Part shown: positions 6,484 through 11,690 of the stretch, piece by piece
Layout: the number at the start of each line of letters is the position of its first letter
Numbering within the stretch: the first letter of the stretch is position 1
DNA from: Pseudomonadota bacterium
GTDB lineage: Bacteria; Pseudomonadota; Gammaproteobacteria; Steroidobacterales; Steroidobacteraceae
NCBI GenBank assembly: GCA_018241455.1
Contig: JAFEDW010000037.1
Location: forward strand, 1 to 12,422
DNA length: 12,422 nucleotides
Reading direction: 5' to 3'
Notes under the pieces: generated by a model
Seen by the model: only the letters and a program-made list of their open reading frames with translations
Database searches by the model: none
Told to the model about the DNA's origin: nothing
Program-made: the position numbers and the translations under genes

Positions 6484-7247
6484 AGCTCGTAATCCATGAT
6501 CAAAGGCGCGTGGTCGGAGAAACGCTCGGCCTTGTAGATCTGCGCGGCGCGGGGCGCCGCGGCGAGCTGCGGCGTCGCAATCTGGTAGTCGATGCGCCAG
6601 CCAACGTTCTTCGCGCGCGCCTGGCCGCGCTGCGACCACCAGGTGTACTGGTCCGGCTCGGCGTTGACCTTGCGGAACGCGTCGATGTAGCCCACCTCGT
6701 CGAACAGTTCATCGAGCCAGGCGCGCTCGTGCGGCAGGAAACCGGAGTTCTTCTGGTTCGACTTCCAGTTCCTGATGTCGATCTCGCGATGCGCGATGTT
6801 CCAGTCGCCGCACAGGATGTACGGGCGTCGACGGCGCTTCAGCGCGCGCAGGTGCGGCATGAATTTCTCCAGGAACCGGTCCTTCGAGGCCTGCCGCTCG
6901 GGGCCGGACGAGCCCGACGGCAGGTACAGCGACACGACCGCGACCGCGTCGAACTGCGCTTCGAGGTAACGGCCCTCGTTGTCGAATTCGCTGACGCCGA
7001 AGCCGCGCACCAGCCGAGCGGGTTTCTCGCGCGAGTACAGCGCGGTGCCCGCATAGCCCGGCCGCTCCGCCGGATAGTACGCCGCGTGGTAACCGGGCAG
7101 CGCGATGTCATGGCCGGCGAATTGCTCTTCGCGGGCGCGCACTTCCTGCAGGCAGATCACGTCGGCATCCTGCCGCGCCAGCCAAGGAAACAAACCCTTG
7201 GCCGCCGCCGAGCGGATGCCGTTGACGTTGAGCGTGATGACGCGCAT
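6480..7247 (-). CDS. xth: Exodeoxyribonuclease III (AP endonuclease family)
   Basis: Cytosolic DNA-repair nuclease of 255 residues that cleaves 5' to abasic sites and has 3'-phosphodiesterase and 3'-5' exonuclease activity. All expected catalytic positions are present: Asn7 (LNVNGIR), Glu35 (CLQEV), Tyr108 (VSLYLPSG), Asp148 and Asn150 (CGDWNIAH), Asp220 (WRIDYQ) and the Asp245-His246 pair (SDHAP). The start ATG gives the standard MRVITLNVNGIR beginning. It is divergent from pyrE with 23 bp between start codons. This is the location of crc in pseudomonads, where the homologue is a catabolite-repression protein that has lost nuclease activity; the intact active site here argues for a true nuclease. 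The 3' end overlaps the permease start by 4 bp. Confidence 0.94.
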   Translation of the reverse strand: MRVITLNVNGIRSAAAKGLFPWLARQDADVICLQEVRAREEQFAGHDIALPGYHAAYYPAERPGYAGTALYSREKPARLVRGFGVSEFDNEGRYLEAQFDAVAVVSLYLPSGSSGPERQASKDRFLEKFMPHLRALKRRRRPYILCGDWNIAHREIDIRNWKSNQKNSGFLPHERAWLDELFDEVGYIDAFRKVNAEPDQYTWWSQRGQARAKNVGWRIDYQIATPQLAAAPRAAQIYKAERFSDHAPLIMDYEL

Positions 7248-7253
7248 GGGGAC

Positions 7254-7259
7254 ATGATA
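7254..7259 (-). promoter_or_regulatory. Candidate -10 element for xth
   Basis: Read on the minus strand, TATCAT matches the sigma-70 consensus TATAAT at 5 of 6 positions. It lies six bases before the xth ATG, so transcription would start at or next to the initiation codon and give a leaderless mRNA. No good -35 is visible at 16-18 bp (that space is inside pyrE). It is a weak call, included because the whole gap between the divergent genes is only 23 bp. Confidence 0.25.
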
Positions 7260-7270
7260 GCCTGCCGCGC

Positions 7271-7927
7271 ATGCACGATTACCAGCAGGATTTCCTGTCC
7301 CTCGCCCTCGAGCGGCAGGCCCTGCGCTTTGGCGAGTTCACGCTCAAGTCGGGCCGCGTCAGCCCGTATTTCTTCAACGCCGGGCTGTTCAACGACGGCG
7401 CGGCGCTTGCCCGGCTCGGGCGCTGCTACGCGGCCGCGCTCGCGCACTCCGGCCTCGAGTTCGACCTGCTGTTCGGCCCGGCCTACAAGGGCATTCCGCT
7501 GGTGAGCGCCTGCGCGATCGCCTATGCCGAGCATGAGCATCGCAGCGTTCCGTGGGCCTTCAATCGCAAGGAGGCCAAGGACCACGGCGAGTCGGGCCTG
7601 ATCGTCGGCAGTCCGCTCAAGGGGCGCGTCGTGATCGTCGACGACGTGATCACCGCGGGCACGGCGATCCGCGAATCGATCGAGCTGATCCGGTCCGCGG
7701 GCGCCGAACCGGTCGGCGTGGCCCTCGCGCTCGATCGGCAGGAGCGCGGCCAGGGCGAACGTTCCGCGGTGCAGGAAGTCGAATCCGCCTATGGGCTGCG
7801 CTGCGTGAGCATCCTGAGCCTGAGTGGCCTGATCGACGCGCTGGCCGCCCGCGGTGCGCGCGGCTTCGAACCCGCGCAACTCGCTTCGCTGCGCGCCTAC
7901 CGGGCCCGGTACGGGGTGGCGGTTTGA
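7271..7927 (+). CDS. pyrE: Orotate phosphoribosyltransferase
   Basis: Enzyme of de novo pyrimidine synthesis, 218 residues, converting orotate and PRPP to orotidine 5'-phosphate and pyrophosphate in the cytosol. The N-terminus MHDYQQDFLSLALERQAL then FGEFTLKSGRVSPYFFNAG (20-38) matches bacterial PyrE, as do FGPAYKGIP (68-76), the flexible catalytic loop NRKEAKDHGE (98-107) and the PRPP-binding motif VVIVDDVITAGTA (120-132). Length is normal for the enterobacterial-type enzyme. The start lies 23 bp from the divergent xth start, and no Shine-Dalgarno sequence fits in this gap. The next gene downstream (DUF4124) starts 68 bp after the stop and may have its own promoter. Confidence 0.96.
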   Translation: MHDYQQDFLSLALERQALRFGEFTLKSGRVSPYFFNAGLFNDGAALARLGRCYAAALAHSGLEFDLLFGPAYKGIPLVSACAIAYAEHEHRSVPWAFNRKEAKDHGESGLIVGSPLKGRVVIVDDVITAGTAIRESIELIRSAGAEPVGVALALDRQERGQGERSAVQEVESAYGLRCVSILSLSGLIDALAARGARGFEPAQLASLRAYRARYGVAV

Positions 7928-7939
7928 GACACGCTGCAC

Positions 7940-7967
7940 TTGCCCTGCGCGCGGCTTCGTGGACAAT
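7940..7967 (+). promoter_or_regulatory. Possible sigma-70 promoter for the DUF4124 gene
   Basis: TTGCCC (7940-7945) and GACAAT (7962-7967) each match 4 of 6 consensus positions with a 16-bp spacer. The predicted transcript would begin near 7974, just before an AGGAG at 7976-7980. The spacing from AGGAG to the ATG at 7996 is long (15 nt), so neither element is firm. Confidence 0.3.
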
Positions 7968-7995
7968 TGGCCTTCAGGAGTCAGGCGCAACGACG

Positions 7996-8649
7996 ATGCA
8001 GGCAGTGCCGGACATAATCAGGCTGCTGGGCCGCAGTGCAGCGGCCGCCATCACGCTGGCGCTGGCCGCGCCGGCGATGGCGGCCGATACGCCGCATCCA
8101 AACTACAGCTGGGTCGACAAGAACGGTGAGCGCCACTATGGCGACGCCGTGCCGCCGGAGTACGCGCAACAGGAACGGCGCGTGCTCAACAACCAGGGCG
8201 TCGAGATCCAGCGCGTCGACGCCGAGAAGAACGCGCAGCAACAGGCCGACGATCGCAAGCGCCAGCAGGCGATCGCGGAAAAGGCGCAGCACGATCATTT
8301 CCTGCTGACCACCTACACGTCGACGAAGGACATCGAGCGGCTGCGCGACGAGCGGCTGGAGCAGATCGACGGGCAGATCAAGGCGACCGTCGCCTACATC
8401 GATTCGCTCGATGCGCGCCTGAAGACGCTGCAGCAGCGCGCGCTGCTGTTCAAGCCCTACAACACGAAACCCGACGCGCGCCGCATGCCGGACGACCTGG
8501 CCGAACAGCTGGTGCGTGCCTCGAATGAAGTGCGCACGCAGCACCGCTCGATGGACCGGCGCAAGCTGGAGCAGGTCTCGGTGCGCGCGCAGTTCGAGGC
8601 GGACATCGCCCGCTTCCGCGAATTAACTGCACAGCCCTCGCAGGGCTAG
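7996..8649 (+). CDS. Secreted DUF4124-domain coiled-coil protein
   Basis: Exported protein of 217 residues and unknown function. The start MQAVPDIIRLLGRS gives a Sec signal peptide with hydrophobic core AAAAITLALAAP and cleavage at about Ala29 (AMA|AD). Immediately after it lies a short DUF4124-type motif (~34-52), YSWVDKNGERHYGDAVPPEY, the 'Y-x-W-x-D-x-x-G-x-x-H-Y-x-D' signature. The rest is charged and Gln-rich (NAQQQADDRKRQQAIAEK) with heptad-like Leu/Ile spacing in about 100-150 and 175-210, predicted as coiled coil. There are no Cys residues or transmembrane segments in the mature part. It is probably periplasmic or envelope-associated. Its last codons and TAG lie within the first copy of an 18-bp hairpin repeat. 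It follows pyrE by 68 bp and converges on dut. Confidence 0.82.
   Translation: MQAVPDIIRLLGRSAAAAITLALAAPAMAADTPHPNYSWVDKNGERHYGDAVPPEYAQQERRVLNNQGVEIQRVDAEKNAQQQADDRKRQQAIAEKAQHDHFLLTTYTSTKDIERLRDERLEQIDGQIKATVAYIDSLDARLKTLQQRALLFKPYNTKPDARRMPDDLAEQLVRASNEVRTQHRSMDRRKLEQVSVRAQFEADIARFRELTAQPSQG
8632..8649. repeat. Hairpin repeat, copy 1 (end of DUF4124 gene)
   Basis: CAGCCCTCGCAGGGCTAG. It contains the stem AGCCCT / AGGGCT around a CGC loop and ends in CTAG, which provides the TAG stop of the DUF4124 gene. An identical 18-bp copy starts 36 bp later, so the unit returns in the same reading frame. It may act as a transcript-end hairpin; no U-tract follows. Confidence 0.7.
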
Positions 8650-8667
8650 ATGCCGTTCTTAGCCACG

Positions 8668-8685
8668 CAGCCCTCGCAGGGCTAG
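8668..8685. repeat. Hairpin repeat, copy 2 (end of dut)
   Basis: Exact second copy of CAGCCCTCGCAGGGCTAG. Its terminal CTAG reads TAG on the minus strand and is the stop codon of dut. The two hairpins lie at the convergence point of two transcription units, so a bidirectional terminator or RNA 3'-end stabiliser is plausible. A REP-like dispersed element is the alternative. Confidence 0.7.
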
Positions 8686-9137
8686 CGGCCGGTGTGACCG
8701 AAGCCCCCGCCGCCGCGCGCGGTGGCGGCAAATTCCTCGACGACCTGCAGCTGCACCTGCACGACCGGCACGAGCACGAGCTGCGCGATGCGTTCGCCGG
8801 GTTGCACGGTATAGGTGGTCGAACCGCGGTTCCAGCACGACACCATCAGCGGCCCCTGGTAATCGGAATCGATCAGGCCGACGAGGTTGCCGAGCACGAC
8901 GCCGTGCTTGTGGCCCAGCCCTGAGCGCGGCAGGAGCACGGCCGCGAGGCCGGGATCCTCGACGTAGATCGACAGGCCGGTCGGGATGAGCTCGGCGCGG
9001 CCGGGTGCCAGCGCGAGCGGCGCGTCGATGCAGGCGCGCAGGTCGAGTCCAGCCGAACCCGCGGTCGCATAGGCCGGCAATGGAAACTCGCTGCCGATGC
9101 GCGCATCGAGGATCCGCACCTGCAGCGGGCGGCGCAC
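8682..9137 (-). CDS. dut: dUTP diphosphatase (trimeric dUTPase)
   Basis: Hydrolyses dUTP to dUMP and pyrophosphate, keeping uracil out of DNA and supplying dUMP for thymidylate synthesis. All five motifs of the homotrimeric family are present in order: AGSAGLDLRA, PRSGLGHKHG, GLIDSDYQGPL (with the catalytic Asp), PGERIAQLVLVP and the C-terminal P-loop-like RGGGGFGHTG. I chose GTG 9137 because it gives MRRPLQVRILDARIG, aligned end to end with E. coli Dut (about 151 residues), four bases after the coaBC stop. A TTG at 9149 overlapping coaBC by 8 bp would add four residues and cannot be excluded. Neither has a good Shine-Dalgarno sequence, suggesting translational coupling to coaBC. The TAG stop comes from hairpin repeat copy 2. 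Confidence 0.94.
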   Translation of the reverse strand: MRRPLQVRILDARIGSEFPLPAYATAGSAGLDLRACIDAPLALAPGRAELIPTGLSIYVEDPGLAAVLLPRSGLGHKHGVVLGNLVGLIDSDYQGPLMVSCWNRGSTTYTVQPGERIAQLVLVPVVQVQLQVVEEFAATARGGGGFGHTGR

Positions 9138-9141
9138 CGGC

Positions 9142-10377
9142 TCAGCCAAGATCTTTGCGCCTGTCCGCCTGCGGTTCGGCGCGCGTGCTGGCGTGGTACT
9201 GCGTCGCGATCAGTTCCACCAGCGCGGTGGCGAGCTCGCGCTTCGGCGCACGCGCCAGTTCGGCGCGGCCGCCGCCGCGCCACAGCACCAGCAGCGCGTT
9301 GTCCTCGCAATCGAAGGCCTTCGCCGCGCCGACTTCATTGGCGCAGATCATGTCGAGGTTCTTGCGCAGCAGTTTCTCGAGTGCATGCTGTTCGACCGCA
9401 TCGGTCTCGGCCGCGAAGCCGACCACGAACGGACGCTTCGGCTCGGCTGCGACGCTGGCGAGGATGTCGGTGGTGCGCGTCATCTCGAGCGTCAGCGACT
9501 CGGTGCGCTTCTTGATCTTGCGTTCAGCCACTTCGACCGGGCGATAGTCGGCCACGGCCGCGGTGGCGACCAACAGCTGGATCGACGGCAATTCCGTCTG
9601 CACGGCGGCGTACATCTGCGCCGCGCTCTCGACGCACACGCAGCGCACGCCGGCGGGCGCCGGCAGCGCGACCGGACCGCTGACCAGCACGACCTCCGCG
9701 CCCGCAGCCCTGAAAGCCTGCGCAACCGCGTAGCCCATCTTGCCCGAGCTCCGGTTGCTGACGAAGCGCACCGGATCGAGGCGTTCGCGCGTCGGCCCCG
9801 CCGTGACGAGCACGCGCTGGCCGGTGAATGGTCCCGGGCCGATCAGCAACGGTTCGACGAGATCGGCGATTTCCGTGGGCTCGAGCATCCGCCCGGGGCC
9901 CGTTTCGCCGCAGGCCTGGTCGCCGACCGCGGGCCCAACCATGCGGATCCCCCGCTGTGCGAGCGTCGCCACATTCGTTTGGGTAGCCGCGTTGGCCCAC
10001 ATCTGCTGGTTCATCGCGGGCGCGACGACAATCGGCGCGCTGGTCGCGAGGCAAAGCGTGGCGAGCAGGTCATCGGCACGGCCGTGTGCGAGGCGCGCGA
10101 GGAAATCCGCGCTGGCCGGCGCGACCAGCACCAGGTCGGCCCAGCGCGCCAGCTCGATGTGGCCCATCGCGGCCTCGGCGCCCGCGTCCCACAGGCTGTC
10201 GCGCACGGGCCGGCCCGACAGCGCCTGGAAGGTCGTCGCGCCGATGAACTCGCGCGCTGCTGCCGTCATGACCACCTGCACCTCGGCGCCGCGCTCGACC
10301 AGCCGGCGCACCAGCTCGGCGCTCTTGTAGGCGGCGATGCCGCCGGTCACACCCAGCAGGACGTGTTTGCCACGCAT
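9142..10377 (-). CDS. coaBC: Bifunctional phosphopantothenoylcysteine decarboxylase/phosphopantothenate-cysteine ligase
   Basis: Flavoprotein of 411 residues (also called Dfp) catalysing two steps of coenzyme A synthesis: CTP-dependent coupling of cysteine to 4'-phosphopantothenate (CoaB), then decarboxylation to 4'-phosphopantetheine (CoaC). The N-terminal CoaC half shows LLGVTGGIAAYKSAEL (7-22), catalytic His73 (GHIELARWADLVLVAPAS), PAMN (120-123) and the Cys156 loop ACGETGPGRM. The CoaB half begins near 186 with VLVTAGPTRERLDPVRFVSN (189-208), then SSGKMG, ATAAVADYRP (271-280) and the lysine cluster KIKK (287-290). The start ATG 10377 gives MRGKHVLLGVTGGIAAYKS; the 27 in-frame codons before it are unlike the family. 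dut follows within a few bases, the common coaBC-dut pair. Confidence 0.95.
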   Translation of the reverse strand: MRGKHVLLGVTGGIAAYKSAELVRRLVERGAEVQVVMTAAAREFIGATTFQALSGRPVRDSLWDAGAEAAMGHIELARWADLVLVAPASADFLARLAHGRADDLLATLCLATSAPIVVAPAMNQQMWANAATQTNVATLAQRGIRMVGPAVGDQACGETGPGRMLEPTEIADLVEPLLIGPGPFTGQRVLVTAGPTRERLDPVRFVSNRSSGKMGYAVAQAFRAAGAEVVLVSGPVALPAPAGVRCVCVESAAQMYAAVQTELPSIQLLVATAAVADYRPVEVAERKIKKRTESLTLEMTRTTDILASVAAEPKRPFVVGFAAETDAVEQHALEKLLRKNLDMICANEVGAAKAFDCEDNALLVLWRGGGRAELARAPKRELATALVELIATQYHASTRAEPQADRRKDLG

Positions 10378-10502
10378 GTGCGCATTATCGGACAGGCGCG
10401 CCGTTTCATGCCATGCCCACCCGATATGTCGATCGCATGCAAAGGCCATGTCCCCCAAGAATGAGGCGCATTACGGGGCTGTAAACACGTGATCGACTTC
10501 AC
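10378..10502. other. Divergent intergenic region between coaBC and radC
   Basis: This 125-bp gap must hold the start signals for both directions. I found no pair of -35 and -10 boxes good enough to call and no clear Shine-Dalgarno sequence before the radC ATG. A stop codon (TAA, 10482-10484) in the radC frame confirms that 10503 is the first possible radC start. Confidence 0.4.
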
Positions 10503-11180
10503 ATGAACCTGCATCAATGGCCCGCTGGCGAGCGGCCGCGCGAGAAGCTGCTGGCCGCCGGCGCGGCGGCGCTGTCCGACGCCGAACTGCTGGCGCTGCT
10601 GCTCGGCGGCTCCGGCTTGCGCGGCAGCAACGTCGTCGACCTGGCGCGCAGCCTGCTGGGTGCGCATCGCTCGCTGCGCGAGCTGCTGAGCGCCGATCGC
10701 GCCGCGCTGCTGGCTGCGCGAGGACTTGGCGAAGCGGGCTACTGCCGCCTGCAGGCGGCGCTCGAACTGGCGCGCCGCCACTACGCCGAGGCGCTGCGCA
10801 GCGGCCCGCTGCTCGATTCGCCGGCCGCGACCCACCGCTTTCTCATCGCGCGGCTGCGCGACCAGCCGCACGAGCTGTTCTGCTGCCTGCACCTCGACAA
10901 CCGGCACCGCCTGATCGCCTTCGACGAGTTGTTCCGCGGCACGATCGACGGCGCCAGCGTGCACCCGCGCGAGGTGGTCAAGCAGGCGCTGCGCCGCAAC
11001 GCGGCCGCCGTGATCCTGGCCCACAACCACCCCTCGGGCGTGGCCGAGCCCAGCCAGGCCGACGAGCTGATCACCGCCCGCCTGCGCGAAGCGCTGGCGC
11101 TGGTCGACATCCGCGTGCTCGACCATTGCATCGTCGGCGACAATGGCTGCCTGTCCTTCTGCGAGCGCGGGCTGCTGTAG
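10503..11180 (+). CDS. radC: RadC family JAB-domain protein
   Basis: Protein of 225 residues, typical for RadC. The N-terminal helix-hairpin-helix-like part (RPREKLLAAGAAALSDAELL, 11-30; RGLGEAGYCRLQAALELARR, 73-92) precedes a JAB/MPN metal-binding domain with HPREVVKQAL (154-163) and the metal site HNHPSG...D (His174, His176, Asp187). Despite its name, RadC is not established as a recombination-repair enzyme; the radC102 allele was later traced to recG, and its biochemical role is unresolved. The start is the only one possible because a stop codon lies 19 bp upstream in frame. It is divergent from coaBC and followed after 110 bp by rpmB, which has its own promoter. Confidence 0.95.
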   Translation: MNLHQWPAGERPREKLLAAGAAALSDAELLALLLGGSGLRGSNVVDLARSLLGAHRSLRELLSADRAALLAARGLGEAGYCRLQAALELARRHYAEALRSGPLLDSPAATHRFLIARLRDQPHELFCCLHLDNRHRLIAFDELFRGTIDGASVHPREVVKQALRRNAAAVILAHNHPSGVAEPSQADELITARLREALALVDIRVLDHCIVGDNGCLSFCERGLL

Positions 11181-11191
11181 CGCAAGCCGAG

Positions 11192-11220
11192 TTGCCGGCA
11201 ATGCCAAGGACTGGTATAAA
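11192..11220 (+). promoter_or_regulatory. Promoter of rpmB-rpmG
   Basis: TTGCCG (11192-11197) and TATAAA (11215-11220) are separated by 17 bp, with TGG directly before the -10 forming an extended -10 (TGnTATAAA). The stretch from the -10 to the expected start near 11227 is GCCCGCC. A GC-rich discriminator of this kind is a known feature of ribosomal-protein promoters inhibited by ppGpp and DksA, so stringent control is inferred. It is the best promoter visible in the window. Confidence 0.7.
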
Positions 11221-11249
11221 GCCCGCCCTCCGATTGATGCTTGGCGGGC
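11221..11249. repeat. Inverted repeat around the rpmB transcription start
   Basis: GCCCGCC (11221-11227) and GGCGGGC (11243-11249) form a perfect 7-bp inverted repeat with a 15-nt spacer. Transcripts from upstream (radC read-through) could fold it, whereas transcripts from the rpmB promoter would begin at the end of the left arm and lack it. The nearest T-rich stretch (from 11269) is too distant for an intrinsic terminator. Confidence 0.45.
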
Positions 11250-11290
11250 GGAGTACGCGCGCAAGCTGTTGTTTTTAAAGGATCAGTGCA

Positions 11291-11527
11291 ATGTCCCGCG
11301 TCTGCCAAGTTACGGGTAAGCGCCCGGTTGTGGGCAACAACGTCTCGCACGCCAACAACCGCAAGAAGCGCCGCTTCCTGCCCAACCTCCACCAGCAGCG
11401 TTTCTGGCTCGAGTCCGAGAAGCGCTGGGTGAGCCTGCGCATCACGACGAATGGCCTGCGCACCATCGACAAGCACGGCATCGAGGCGGTGGTCGCCGAC
11501 CTGCGTGCCCGCGGCGAACAGGTGTAA
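11291..11527 (+). CDS. rpmB: Ribosomal protein bL28
   Basis: Structural protein of the 50S subunit, 78 residues, the same length as E. coli L28. The opening MSRVCQVTGKRPVVGNNVSH, the basic NRKKRRFLPNLH, RFWLESEKRW and the end LRARGEQV match the family throughout. A good AAAGGA Shine-Dalgarno sequence lies at 11277-11282. It is transcribed with rpmG, which starts 2 bp after its stop, from the extended -10 promoter upstream. Confidence 0.98.
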   Translation: MSRVCQVTGKRPVVGNNVSHANNRKKRRFLPNLHQQRFWLESEKRWVSLRITTNGLRTIDKHGIEAVVADLRARGEQV

Positions 11528-11529
11528 TC

Positions 11530-11685
11530 ATGCGTGAAAAAGTAAAGCTCCTGTCCTCGGCCGGCACCGGCCATTTCTACGTGGCGATGAAGAACAAGCG
11601 CCTGCATCCGGAGAAGATGGAAGTGCGCAAGTTCGATCCGGTCGTGCGCAAGCACGTCGGATACAAGGAAACGAAGATCAAGTAA
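11530..11685 (+). CDS. rpmG: Ribosomal protein bL33
   Basis: Small 50S subunit protein of 51 residues: MREKVKLLSSAGTGHFYVAM, then KNKRLHPEKMEVRKFDP and ending HVGYKETKIK. It has no cysteine pairs, so it is the zinc-independent (C-minus) form of L33. The ATG follows the rpmB stop by 2 bp, with AGGTG at 11520-11524 serving as ribosome binding site inside the end of rpmB. mutM-coding sequence starts 5 bp after its TAA. Confidence 0.97.
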   Translation: MREKVKLLSSAGTGHFYVAMKNKRLHPEKMEVRKFDPVVRKHVGYKETKIK

Positions 11686-11690
11686 GTCGC

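Noticed and set aside
6484..6639. Longer N-terminus (52 extra residues) for the AmpG-like permease
   Set aside because: The extension lies entirely inside xth, is Arg-rich and hydrophilic, and has no match to the family; the GTGA junction gives the expected start.
10378..10458. 27-codon N-terminal extension of coaBC
   Set aside because: Family proteins start a few residues before the VLLGVTGGIAAYKS motif, as ATG 10377 does; the extension has no conserved character.
9097..10464. Plus-strand open frame of 455 codons opposite coaBC and dut
   Set aside because: It crosses the junction of two well-supported genes; it is low-complexity Arg/His-rich with no family signature.
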